This document shows, piece after piece, positions 32,413 to 40,813 of a stretch of 64,000 nucleotides of DNA. The stretch lies in assembly GCF_019249655.2 (NCBI RefSeq), contig NZ_CP137557.1:526001-590000 (forward strand), written 5' to 3'. How positions within the stretch are numbered: the stretch's first letter is position 1; each line of letters opens with the position of its first letter. The translations under genes and the position numbers were made by a program. Below the pieces are notes generated by a model. It was given only the letters and a program-made list of their open reading frames with translations, searched no databases and was not told the origin of the DNA. The stretch is from Segatella copri. Its GTDB lineage: Bacteria; Bacteroidota; Bacteroidia; Bacteroidales; Bacteroidaceae.

Positions 32413-34323
32413 TTATTCGTTGTTATTGATTGCCTCCACATACTCCCACAGTTTCTTGTAGAAAGGATGCTTCGTCATCGTGTCCTTGTTGCCCAGGATG
32501 ATGAGCTTCATGCGGGCTCTCGTCATCGCCACGTTCATGCGGCGGAGGTCTTTCAGGAATCCTATCTGGCCTTCATCGTTGGAACGTACCAGGGAGATGA
32601 GGATCACGTCTCTTTCCTGCCCCTGGAAACCATCCACCGTGTTGACGCTGATGAGGCGGCGGTAAGGCTTAAAGAACTCATACTTCTTGATGAGCTTCTT
32701 CAGATACTGCACCTGGGCACGGTAAGGCGAAATGATGCCTACGTCGATGCTCTCGCTCAATACCCGCTGCTTGCCTATCTTGGTGAAGTATTCCGCCAGG
32801 GTGAGCAGGGTAAGCTCGGCTTCTGCCTTGTTGATTCTTCCGAAACTCTCGCCTACAAACTGCTCCTTGAAGTTCAGATCTTCGCCTTCTTCTATCGTAT
32901 CTGCCGGTTCCTTGTCGGAAGTGTCAATCCACGTAATCGGATGGTCGTAATCCAATACGCTGCGGTATTTGATCTGTGGCGCACTCTCCACCTTGCCCCC
33001 GTAGAACCAGTCGCTGGAGAATCGCATGATTTCATCGTTCATGCGGTATTGGATTTTCAGCAGGGTCACTACCTCGGGCTTGTTTTCGGCGATGCGCTCC
33101 ATCAGCGTCTTGCCCAGTCCGGCTCTCAGGGCTGCGATACTCTTCACGGTAGGTGGCAGCTGACAATGGTCGCCTGCCAGAATCACCCGGCTGGCTCTTC
33201 GCATCGGAATCCAGCAGGCGGCTTCCAGAGCCTGGGCAGCCTCGTCGATAAAGAGGGTGCCAAACTTCATGCCTTCCAGCAGATGATGGGCTGAGCCTAC
33301 CAGGGTACAGGCGATGACACGCGCCTCGCCAAAGAGTTCTGCGTTGATGCGGAGTTCTATTTCGGCAGCACGGCTCTTCAGCCTATCCATCTTCTGATGA
33401 TAGTTCTCGCTACCCTTCTTCCTGTTCTTTCTTAATTCTCTGATTGCCTTGCGGATAGCCCAGAGTTGCGGATAGTCGGGATGACTCTCGAAGCGGCGCT
33501 CGTAGGTGAAGCCCAGCATCTTGTCGTTCACACGGGTAGGGTTTCCTATTCTGAGCACGTTGATGCCTCTATCTACCAGTTTTTCTGAAATCCAATCCAC
33601 CGCCATGTTGCTCTGTGCACACACCAGCACCTGGCTCTCCCTCATCAGGGTTTCGTTGATGGCTTCCACCAGGGTAGTGGTCTTTCCGGTTCCCGGAGGT
33701 CCGTGAACGATGGCAACATCCTTCGCCCAAAGCACCTCATTTACAGCTCTTTCCTGGGTAGGATTGAGCCAAGGAAACTTCATCGGGGCAAACGAGAATC
33801 TGCCCGCCTTCTGATGCGAATAGAATAAATCGCGGAGATAAGCCAGACGGTTGTTCTTCGCCTTCATCACTCTATCCAAAGCCTCGAACATCAGCTTGTA
33901 GCTGGTTTCGTCGAAGGACAACTGTACGCCGATAGGCTCCGTAGACTGCTGCAAATCGAGCAGTGGGGCAGAATCGGGAACGGTAATCACCATTCTGTCA
34001 CCATCCACATAGCTCACGGTGCCTGTAAAGGAGAAATATTTGATCTGTTCTTCACTTCTGAAGAACATGACGGGGCGACCGAACTCAAAATTGTGCTCGA
34101 TATCCTGATCCGAGGTACGGAATACCTCGATGGCTGTTTGGTTCAGCGAATTATAAAAGCTCTTTCCCACCTGTAGCGGGAACCAGGCATCACCTCGTTT
34201 CACCTTTCGCTTCATGCCCATCTGTTCGGTGAGCTTGCGGAAGGCTTCCTTCTCGGTGTAATACTCCAGCTGGAGCAGGGTGCGTTGCTGCAACAATGCC
34301 TGAATTGGTGAAATCTGTTCCAT
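32413..34323 (-). CDS. SF1 DNA/RNA helicase of the UPF1/DNA2 (IGHMBP2-like) group
   Basis: 636 residues from ATG 34323. A TTG at 34335 lies within the -7 box and was rejected. A beta-barrel 1B-like N-terminal domain (about 1-180) precedes motif I HGPPGTGKTT (about 214), motif II FIDEAAQALE, motif III GDHCQLPPTVKS, motif IV/V QYRMNDEIM and VDGFQGQERDVI, and motif VI MNVAMTRAR. These show an ATP-dependent 5'-3' SF1B helicase; the exact substrate is not known. An acidic insertion (about 470-500, EEGEDLNFKEQF) is seen between the RecA lobes' motifs. It forms a unit with the DUF6483-like gene. Confidence 0.92.
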   Translation of the reverse strand: MEQISPIQALLQQRTLLQLEYYTEKEAFRKLTEQMGMKRKVKRGDAWFPLQVGKSFYNSLNQTAIEVFRTSDQDIEHNFEFGRPVMFFRSEEQIKYFSFTGTVSYVDGDRMVITVPDSAPLLDLQQSTEPIGVQLSFDETSYKLMFEALDRVMKAKNNRLAYLRDLFYSHQKAGRFSFAPMKFPWLNPTQERAVNEVLWAKDVAIVHGPPGTGKTTTLVEAINETLMRESQVLVCAQSNMAVDWISEKLVDRGINVLRIGNPTRVNDKMLGFTYERRFESHPDYPQLWAIRKAIRELRKNRKKGSENYHQKMDRLKSRAAEIELRINAELFGEARVIACTLVGSAHHLLEGMKFGTLFIDEAAQALEAACWIPMRRASRVILAGDHCQLPPTVKSIAALRAGLGKTLMERIAENKPEVVTLLKIQYRMNDEIMRFSSDWFYGGKVESAPQIKYRSVLDYDHPITWIDTSDKEPADTIEEGEDLNFKEQFVGESFGRINKAEAELTLLTLAEYFTKIGKQRVLSESIDVGIISPYRAQVQYLKKLIKKYEFFKPYRRLISVNTVDGFQGQERDVILISLVRSNDEGQIGFLKDLRRMNVAMTRARMKLIILGNKDTMTKHPFYKKLWEYVEAINNNE

Positions 34324-34332
34324 AATTGGTTG

Positions 34333-34340
34333 CAAAGTTA
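34333..34340 (-). promoter_or_regulatory. -7 box of the helicase gene
   Basis: TAACTTTG on the minus strand, nine bases before the ATG at 34323, which implies a very short leader. Confidence 0.55.
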
Positions 34341-34405
34341 CACCAATTCAGGCAAAAATAAGAAGATAATAGGATAATTATGTTTAAAAACTATCACTTT
34401 TCTCA

Positions 34406-35410
34406 TCATCTCTGCCAGAGTTGATAGTCCTGAATCTCGTTGGCGTTATCATCCGGCGAAGCATTCTTGCCGTTTTCTGTCGGCACATTCTGCTTCTCTT
34501 TTGACTGCGCCCTATGATAATAGGTGAAGGCGATGAGGCTGATGAGCAGCAGGGCGATGATGCCGAGAACGATGCCGCCTGCCTTCAGCAGGGGCGATTC
34601 ATGTTTGTGTTCTCTTACCTCGCGGATGCTCTTGGGACGGATGCTCAGGTCGCGGTTTATGCATACTTCTGCCGTCTTCCTGAGGTGCCTGTCGTGGGTG
34701 GCCTTCGCCATGTCGAGAAGCACCATGCCCAGCGAATAAATGTCTGCCTGAGGGTCTGATTTGGCTCCCTGCAGGAGTTGTTCCGGGGCGATGTAGCCCG
34801 AGGTTCCTGCCGGCAGTTTAAGAATGGTGAAGGAATCGCTGTCGGAAAGTCCGAAATCGATGAGCTTCACGTTCTTGCCATTGTGGGTTACCATGATGTT
34901 GGCGGGTTTCAGGTCGCGATGAATCATCTGCTTGTTGTGCATGTATTCCAGGGCGTCCATCAGTTCGTGGGCTATCTTGTGCGCCATTTCCGCCGTGAGC
35001 AGTTGCTGGTCTATCAGATATTGCAGCGTGTCGCCATCTATGTATTCCATCACGATGGTGGTACCCAGGTTCTCCACTTCTTCCATGCCTATGGTATGGC
35101 AGATGTTGGGGTGCTCCAACTGCAGACCTATCTCGAATTCCTTGGTCAAAGCCTGTCGGTAGATGGGCGTATAGAGGAAGTCGTTCTTCAGGCATTTCAG
35201 CATGTAGCGCTTGCCGTATCTTGTGGCTGTGAAGATGCGGGTGTGCCCAGAGATGGAGACGTAGCATTGGCTGAGGTTGCTGAACTTAGACTCCACCGGC
35301 TGGGGTTCGGCAACGTTCATCTCCTTGTTGATATCTTCCGTGAATCCTGATGTTGTCTTCATCGGCTTATCTGATGCTGTGTTTATTGACTTATCTGACG
35401 TTGTTTTCAT
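34406..35410 (-). CDS. Membrane-anchored serine/threonine protein kinase
   Basis: 334 residues from the ATG at 35410, which overlaps the preceding gene's TGA as ATGA; a longer reading from 35527 would overlap it by 120 bp. The N-terminal 40 residues contain a degenerate repeat (MKTTSDK.SINTASDK.PMKTTSG). The kinase domain (about 48-270) has the ATP-binding K72 (YMLKCLK), catalytic HRDLKPAN (164-171), DFG (185-187) and APE (208-210). The glycine-rich loop is poorly conserved (ISGHTRIF). A membrane helix (about 277-297) puts the kinase in the cytoplasm, with a short periplasmic Ser/Asn-rich tail. It is the last gene of the fimbrillin-led operon and coupled to a putative DNA-binding protein. Confidence 0.9.
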   Translation of the reverse strand: MKTTSDKSINTASDKPMKTTSGFTEDINKEMNVAEPQPVESKFSNLSQCYVSISGHTRIFTATRYGKRYMLKCLKNDFLYTPIYRQALTKEFEIGLQLEHPNICHTIGMEEVENLGTTIVMEYIDGDTLQYLIDQQLLTAEMAHKIAHELMDALEYMHNKQMIHRDLKPANIMVTHNGKNVKLIDFGLSDSDSFTILKLPAGTSGYIAPEQLLQGAKSDPQADIYSLGMVLLDMAKATHDRHLRKTAEVCINRDLSIRPKSIREVREHKHESPLLKAGGIVLGIIALLLISLIAFTYYHRAQSKEKQNVPTENGKNASPDDNANEIQDYQLWQR

Positions 35411-35976
35411 TGGCTGATGATGCTGATAAGGGTGAGACCTCCGTTTCTTCCTGCTACGAACGATGCGGTACGCTCGCCGTTTCGCTCGATGTAAGGCAGA
35501 TAGAGCGGCTGCTCCTTGATGAAGCATCCGGTAACGAAATGATCGCCTGCTTCAAGCTTGCTGTTTTCTGAGGCAAGTATTTCGTAGGTACTCTCGCCCA
35601 GATAGCGTAGGCGTAGAATGCGGTTGGGGCTCCATCCGATGGCTATCTCCGTACCCTTCTTCAGGTCGCTACTTACCAGCTGGCTTGCCTTGAAGAACGA
35701 GGAGTTGTAGCGGGTACTGGTCTTCAGCCATTGCTTGAACTCCATGTAGTTCTTGTGCCCAATATATTGCGCAAGAATATCGAGCGTCACCATGCGTGGC
35801 TTGTGGTTGTCGCTCACATAACCGTAGAGTCGCTTCAGGGTTGAGGGTGAAACCTTGCCGCCTGTATGCTTTTCGAGGAAGAACGAGAATTCCTCAAAGT
35901 CGGTGGTGGTGGCTAGTATTTTGCCGTATTCCTGCTCCACGAGAGACTTTAATTCTTCTATTTCAGGTGTTGTCAT
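35407..35976 (-). CDS. Putative DNA-binding or adaptor protein coupled to the kinase
   Basis: 189 residues, soluble. The N-terminal 85 residues (VEQEYGKILATTTDFEEF..., SPSTLKRLYGYVSD, ILAQYIGHKNYMEF) look like a compact helical domain with a helix-turn-helix-like segment. The C-terminal half (about 100-189) is beta-rich (IAIGWSPNRILRLRYLGE, HFVTGCFIKEQPLYLPYI). This pairing is seen in other Bacteroidota but has no name that I can give. Its stop codon overlaps the kinase start by four bases, indicating translational coupling, so it may be the kinase's substrate or a regulator of the operon. Confidence 0.8.
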   Translation of the reverse strand: MTTPEIEELKSLVEQEYGKILATTTDFEEFSFFLEKHTGGKVSPSTLKRLYGYVSDNHKPRMVTLDILAQYIGHKNYMEFKQWLKTSTRYNSSFFKASQLVSSDLKKGTEIAIGWSPNRILRLRYLGESTYEILASENSKLEAGDHFVTGCFIKEQPLYLPYIERNGERTASFVAGRNGGLTLISIISQ

Positions 35977-35998
35977 ATTCTAAGTGTTTTTTTTGTTT

Positions 35999-37714
35999 TT
36001 ATTGCTCAACAATGTGTTCAAACTTGCTCCAGCTTTTGTTGTTCTGATAGAGCTTCTTCTTGCCTGCCGGTACGTGAAGCACGCAGGTTGGGAGGAATGG
36101 GGTGCCCTTGGTGGTGAAGGCATTCGTATTGCATACGGGTGGATAGGGGGCATCGACGTAGAGGTCGGTGAGCGGACAGCCGTCGAACACGTAATCAGAG
36201 ACGAGCTCTGTCTTCTCGCCCAATCTTACCACCTTCAGGCGGGTGCATCCCTGGAAGGTGCCCGTAGGAATCAGCTTGAGTTGGGCTGGCAGAGAAACCT
36301 CTTCCACCAGGCTGTTCATCAGCGCTCCCTGTCCTATTTCCGAAAAACTATCCGGAAAGATGAAGCGGGTGATGCTGCATTCCTTGAAAGCATAATCGCC
36401 GATGCCAGAAAGAGAGGAAGGCAGGGTGTAGTCGCCCTGTTTACCCATCGGGAACCAGAGAATTTCGGTTCCGGCTGCATTAAACAGTACTCCATCCAGA
36501 CTGCTGTAGTGGGTGTTGGCTTTCGAAACCTGGATGCTTTCCAGTGCGGTGCAACCGGCTGATGGAAGCAGCTGGCTTACAGAGGCTGGAATCTCTATTT
36601 CCTTCAGCGATGTGCAGCCGGCAAACGCATCTTTCTCTATCTTGGTGACATCCGATGGAAGGAGGATGTGGCTGAGCTGATTGCATTGGGCAAGGAATCC
36701 CTGACCCACCACCTGATTTTCGGTGTGGCGATGATAAGGTCCGAAGTCGCCTCCTCCTGCTACGATGTGGGCATCAGCCAGGTTGATGTCGGCAAGTTTT
36801 CCTTCCGTGGTTTCATTGTTGATGTCTCTTCCTGCCATCGTTCTCAGGCATCTCAGGTCGTCTCCATTCAGGTCGCCGGCTATCGTGAGCTGGGTGTATT
36901 CGTTGAGATGATTGCCCATCAGTTCACTCAGTTTTCCTGCTTCCTGCAGCTTTACGGCGTCTGAAGTTCTGAAGGTGATGGCTTGGCTCTTGGTTTCGCC
37001 TACCCGGTTTTGGGCGTAAGCCCAGATTCTGTAGGTGGTGTTGAATTTCAGGTCGTTGAGTTTCACCTGCTGCGCTCCGATGGCTCCCTGGTAGTTTTCT
37101 ATCTTCGCCTTTTGCTGCGTAGGGGTTGCATCGCCTTCTCCGCTTTCCTCTGCATTTTCTCCATCTACTGCATCCTCTGTATAATAACATCCAGCTTCCG
37201 TAATCTCTTCACCGCCATTTGCCGTAATGTCGAAGCCCACGATGATGCTACAGGGACCATAGCTCAGAACCTGCGGATTGTTAAGGGCTGGCTTTTCGTT
37301 GGGCAGGGTGGTGAAGCTCATCGGGTTACTGCTGAGCGTGGTTCTGCCGTTGCTTCCTTGCAGCATATAATAATAGGTGGTACCTGCCTTCAGACCCATC
37401 ATGCAGAGTGCCACTTCCTTGGTGGACTGGCCATTCCCCGAAGGGTTGCTGTCTTCATCTGAAAGGCTGATAGGATTTGAAGTGAGCGCCATTTCAGCCG
37501 TCTCTCCGTATCTGAAGGAAAGGGTAGGCAGGGTGGTCTCTCCCTCCAGCGAAACCGAACCGTGCAGAGTGGCCTCGTTTCGGGTAATGCCGGAAGCAGG
37601 GAGAGTGGCAAGATGTGGCTCCAGATGGGTGGGTTTCTCGCTGCTGCATGCCGTGAGAATAGCCAGCATTATTCCTAAATATATAATCAGTTTACTTTTC
37701 ATCTTGATGTTCAT
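35999..37714 (-). CDS. Leucine-rich-repeat (BspA-like LRR_5) surface lipoprotein
   Basis: 571 residues. A lipoprotein signal (lipobox LTAC, Cys at about residue 23) leads to two FN3-like or Ig-like domains (about 40-140 and 150-250, with RNEATLHGSVSLEG and NGGEEITEAGCYYTEDA). A linker follows, then LRR_5 repeats (about 335-560, KIEKDAFAGCTSLKEIEIP and LIPTGTFQGCTRLKVVRL). Such BspA-type proteins are usually surface-exposed adhesins. It is the sixth gene of the fimbrillin-led operon. The LRR part is shorter and more irregular than in the neighbouring M64 protein. Confidence 0.88.
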   Translation of the reverse strand: MNIKMKSKLIIYLGIMLAILTACSSEKPTHLEPHLATLPASGITRNEATLHGSVSLEGETTLPTLSFRYGETAEMALTSNPISLSDEDSNPSGNGQSTKEVALCMMGLKAGTTYYYMLQGSNGRTTLSSNPMSFTTLPNEKPALNNPQVLSYGPCSIIVGFDITANGGEEITEAGCYYTEDAVDGENAEESGEGDATPTQQKAKIENYQGAIGAQQVKLNDLKFNTTYRIWAYAQNRVGETKSQAITFRTSDAVKLQEAGKLSELMGNHLNEYTQLTIAGDLNGDDLRCLRTMAGRDINNETTEGKLADINLADAHIVAGGGDFGPYHRHTENQVVGQGFLAQCNQLSHILLPSDVTKIEKDAFAGCTSLKEIEIPASVSQLLPSAGCTALESIQVSKANTHYSSLDGVLFNAAGTEILWFPMGKQGDYTLPSSLSGIGDYAFKECSITRFIFPDSFSEIGQGALMNSLVEEVSLPAQLKLIPTGTFQGCTRLKVVRLGEKTELVSDYVFDGCPLTDLYVDAPYPPVCNTNAFTTKGTPFLPTCVLHVPAGKKKLYQNNKSWSKFEHIVEQ

Positions 37715-37729
37715 TCTTATTTTCCTGGA

Positions 37730-38758
37730 TTATTTTTCTCGGCTTGATTTCCCGGATTTTGATTTTCCCAGTTTGATTCCTATTCCGATGCTGCCCTGCC
37801 ATTGCTTTCCGGCGATAGTAATGGCTGAGGCTGAAATACTGAGTTTTCCGAAGGAAGCCAGGGCTCCCAGTTCTGCGGTTACTCCTTTATCAGAAAGTCC
37901 GTCGTTGATCAGATAACCTTTTCCTTCGCTCTCGCTCAGTTGCCAGGCTGTGGCCGACTTACCGTATCCTACGCCTTCGAAAAGGCAGACGCCATGCGTG
38001 ATGTGATGGATGGCTCCTGCCGTGAGCGTATAGTTGGTGTGGCGGGTTTCGCCCGAATAGTAGGGTTTGATATTACTGCTGCCAGTAAAGCCTTCCTTGT
38101 CGCAGTTGCCCTCCGTGTTTCCTATGCTCTTCAGGTTACTGCTGGCATGGAGAAAGAAACCATGGCGGCGCATCAGGGCAAGGAAGATACCATACGACGG
38201 ACCGTCTTTGTGCAGGGAAACCGTGGCCAGACTATAGAAGGCAAGCGGCATCTTAGGGCGCACCTTCTCGATGGCGATGGTGTCGGTGATGGTCTTTATC
38301 TCTACTATCGTATCGTGGAGTTCCGTGATGGCTGGTTTCGGCAGGTTGAGCTTCATCTCGTAAGTCATTCTGCTCTCCAGCGGTTTACCCAGTCGGTAAT
38401 CACGCAGTACGCCCCATTCAGGATGTTTCAGGGTGAGGGTCTTGGTGCCTTTCGGCAGATAAAGCCATATTTCCCCCACTTCGTCCTTCCTCTTCACGAT
38501 GCCGAGCGGGGAGGAGAAGGCAAAGTCGGCTGGAGCCACCACCTTGATCAGGGCGCAGGCTTCATCGTTCAGGTCACGCACATTGTTGATAAAGGCGCTC
38601 ACGTCGTTAGGCAGCTGGCGGAAACTTGCCACCGAAAACTCCTGTGCCCGGAGGACAGAAGGAATGGCTAGCCAGAGAATCATGGCTAGTTGCAGCACCT
38701 TCAGAAGTTGCTCTTTCATTTTCTGCGAAGCGAAAGCTTCTCTAACTTCTCCCATCAT
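37730..38758 (-). CDS. Secreted barrel-like envelope protein, paralogue of the 58185-59948 product
   Basis: 342 residues; a signal peptide follows the second likely start Met14 (KVLQLAMILWLAIPSVLRAQ). The N-terminal domain (about 40-150, FRQLPNDVSAFINNVRDLNDEACALIK, with GEIWLYLPKGTKTLTLKH) is clearly homologous to residues 25-140 of the protein at 58185-59948 (FTRLDNDLTARITK..., GEVWIYVPYGARSLSF). Unlike that protein it has no PEGA domains. The C-terminus (about 200-342) is rich in short beta-strands and glycines, consistent with a small outer-membrane barrel. It is operon partner of the NTF2-like gene 9 bp upstream, as in the 56-62 kb locus. Confidence 0.78.
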   Translation of the reverse strand: MMGEVREAFASQKMKEQLLKVLQLAMILWLAIPSVLRAQEFSVASFRQLPNDVSAFINNVRDLNDEACALIKVVAPADFAFSSPLGIVKRKDEVGEIWLYLPKGTKTLTLKHPEWGVLRDYRLGKPLESRMTYEMKLNLPKPAITELHDTIVEIKTITDTIAIEKVRPKMPLAFYSLATVSLHKDGPSYGIFLALMRRHGFFLHASSNLKSIGNTEGNCDKEGFTGSSNIKPYYSGETRHTNYTLTAGAIHHITHGVCLFEGVGYGKSATAWQLSESEGKGYLINDGLSDKGVTAELGALASFGKLSISASAITIAGKQWQGSIGIGIKLGKSKSGKSSREK

Positions 38759-38767
38759 AATTTTCTT

Positions 38768-39853
38768 TTATTCTAAATTAAAGTCTTGAATATTAATCAC
38801 ATCATCGCCTGTATGGACGGTTCCGGCTGGCTGCCAGGTGCGAACATGGATGAGTGGCATCGACTTGTCTCTGAAATCCCAGAGCAGGAAGAGATAGCCG
38901 TCGTCACTATACCTGTCGCTCTTGTATTGTTGTCTGAGCGTTACACCGTAGATGCCGTCCATCGTAGGATGGCGCATGATGCGGAATCCCGAGAATCTGA
39001 CATCGATTTTCTGATTGGCAGCAAATACCTTGGTAAGACGGTTCAGGTAGTCGCGCTTGGAATGGATGGCAAAGGTTACCCGGTTTTCTGCCTGGCATTT
39101 GCCATCGTTGGCGATGGGCTTTACCACATTTCCCACGATGATGAGCGCCTTGTCGCTGAACACCTGCCGCAGGAAATCGATGTCCTTGGTGGTGTAGGCT
39201 GTGCGGAAGTGCTCACAGTAGTTCAGAATGGTGTGGCGGCGCTTGGCATCGGTTTCAGCCAGTTTGCCCTGCATGATTTTTGAGGCTTCCTTATAGAAAG
39301 GATTGCTCTGCGCCATCGTCTTGAGATCTATCTGCGAGAGGGCACTCGTCTTTCTGCCTGATTGTCCATCGACAGAGCCCTTCTTTTCTCTGGAATGATC
39401 CCCAGGATTTCTCCCGGAATAATCTCCGGAATAATCTTCTGAAATCGTTTCTCCTTTCGTTTTTTCTGTCAGATTAGCGATGCCTTTCTGTGCTTCAGCC
39501 GATTTGTATTCAGCAGCATCTTCATTCAGGAAAATACTGCCTTGACGGTCTATGTATCCTTCTCTTTTCGTGTTCTTTTCTCGGAATCGGAGTTGCCCGT
39601 TTCGATAGCGGGTATCAAGCAGACAATCACGTAAGGGGATGGCAAACAGTTCTTTGCCGTCTTCATTCTCCACCACGTATTGCTTGCCTTCTTTACCGTT
39701 GTCTTGTTCTACCAGTTCCAGTCCTTCGTGTACTCCGTATCGGGTTTCCTTGCTGTTTTCTTTATAATCAGCGAAGGGCGACAGCCATAATGCTGCCGCC
39801 CAACCTCCAAGAAGGAGAACCAGAAGGGATAAAATACTTACCGTCTTCTTCAT
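38768..39853 (-). CDS. Membrane-anchored protein with C-terminal NTF2-like domain
   Basis: 361 residues. One N-terminal membrane helix or signal anchor (about 5-25) is followed by a beta-rich region, a variable Ser/Lys/Gly-rich linker (about 125-175) and a C-terminal domain (about 195-361). That domain matches the last 160 residues of the protein at 56263-58116: YTTKDIDFLRQVFSDKALII against YALKRLDYISSIFSNDALII, and SMPLIHVRTWQP against KLPIIHVRTWQP. The fold is NTF2/SnoaL-like by pattern. No enzymatic residues can be named. It sits between fimbrillin and barrel genes in the operon. Confidence 0.8.
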   Translation of the reverse strand: MKKTVSILSLLVLLLGGWAAALWLSPFADYKENSKETRYGVHEGLELVEQDNGKEGKQYVVENEDGKELFAIPLRDCLLDTRYRNGQLRFREKNTKREGYIDRQGSIFLNEDAAEYKSAEAQKGIANLTEKTKGETISEDYSGDYSGRNPGDHSREKKGSVDGQSGRKTSALSQIDLKTMAQSNPFYKEASKIMQGKLAETDAKRRHTILNYCEHFRTAYTTKDIDFLRQVFSDKALIIVGNVVKPIANDGKCQAENRVTFAIHSKRDYLNRLTKVFAANQKIDVRFSGFRIMRHPTMDGIYGVTLRQQYKSDRYSDDGYLFLLWDFRDKSMPLIHVRTWQPAGTVHTGDDVINIQDFNLE

Positions 39854-39865
39854 TATTTTTTATTC

Positions 39866-40762
39866 TTATTGCCAGTTTTTAATTTCTCCACCGACTTCAA
39901 TCTTCACCTGGTCTGGATTGTCGGAGATGATGAGGTTGACGAGATGTTCAGTTCCAGGTTTAAACTGGAACTTGCTCTCGAAGAGATAGCTCACGCCTTT
40001 CATCACCACCTCGATGAGCGGCATTCGGTTTTCGATGCGCTGAGGCACGATGATGGCCGAATAGCTGGTTGCATCGTCCTGATGTGCGATGATACTCTTT
40101 CGGGTTCCCTTTACATAGCGGGTTGCCACACCTGCTTGCAGGTCGATGGTGGCAGTGGGCACCGTGTTGTGGATGGTTACCTGAGCCGTAGTAGGCATAT
40201 CGCCCTCGAAATCCTCTCCTTTTATCAGGCGAATCTTGAGCTTGCTCATGATGTGCTTGAAGTTGAGAGGGATGGGTGAGGCTGATGCCGAAATGTTCTT
40301 GCTGCTGGCAAAGAGCAGGTCGCTTGCCTCATAGCCGCCCAGGGCTTCCTTGCTTTTGGCGGTGCTTTGATCCAGGACTACGCTGAAGGGCTGGTCTGTA
40401 ATGCTGCTTACATCTTCCATGTAGGGATAGTAAGCATAGGCAGTATAGGTGCCCTTGTCCCAGTAGAGGGTTCGGGCTGCCGCCCATTTGCTTCCATCGT
40501 AGGTCAGCGCTTCGTTGTTCACCAGGTTGCCTCCTATTTCCAGTTGTGCCTTTGCATCTGCCACGTAAAGTCCAATCTTGTCGTTTTGCTCAAAGCTGGT
40601 CTCTGTGGCACGGGTTGCTTGTCCCGGATGGCTCACCAGGAAGGTCATCGGTGTGGATTTCGCATCTTGCGAGCGAAGAGCCGTTTCCTGCTCTTCGCTG
40701 CAAGATACCATTCCTAATATAGCCAACGCAAAACCTGCGTATCTTATTATATGTTTCTTCAT
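39866..40762 (-). CDS. Fimbrillin-family (Mfa1/FimA-like) lipoprotein
   Basis: 298 residues. The lipobox is GMVSCS (Cys about residue 21). The Mfa-like N-terminal domain contains SFEQNDKIGLYVADAK, LYWDKGTYTAYAYYPY and SDLLFASS, then the C-terminal domain has NFKHIMSKLKIRL and YSAIIVPQRIENR. These are the hallmarks of fimbrillin-like proteins, which in Bacteroidales are lipidated, carried to the surface and polymerised by strand exchange after Arg-protease cleavage. It is the third gene of the operon. Whether it forms fimbriae or is an accessory tip protein is not shown. Confidence 0.88.
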   Translation of the reverse strand: MKKHIIRYAGFALAILGMVSCSEEQETALRSQDAKSTPMTFLVSHPGQATRATETSFEQNDKIGLYVADAKAQLEIGGNLVNNEALTYDGSKWAAARTLYWDKGTYTAYAYYPYMEDVSSITDQPFSVVLDQSTAKSKEALGGYEASDLLFASSKNISASASPIPLNFKHIMSKLKIRLIKGEDFEGDMPTTAQVTIHNTVPTATIDLQAGVATRYVKGTRKSIIAHQDDATSYSAIIVPQRIENRMPLIEVVMKGVSYLFESKFQFKPGTEHLVNLIISDNPDQVKIEVGGEIKNWQ

Positions 40763-40813
40763 ATTTTTTCTATATTTTAATGGTCTGTACTATGATGAAC
40801 CTGGCACTCGCCA

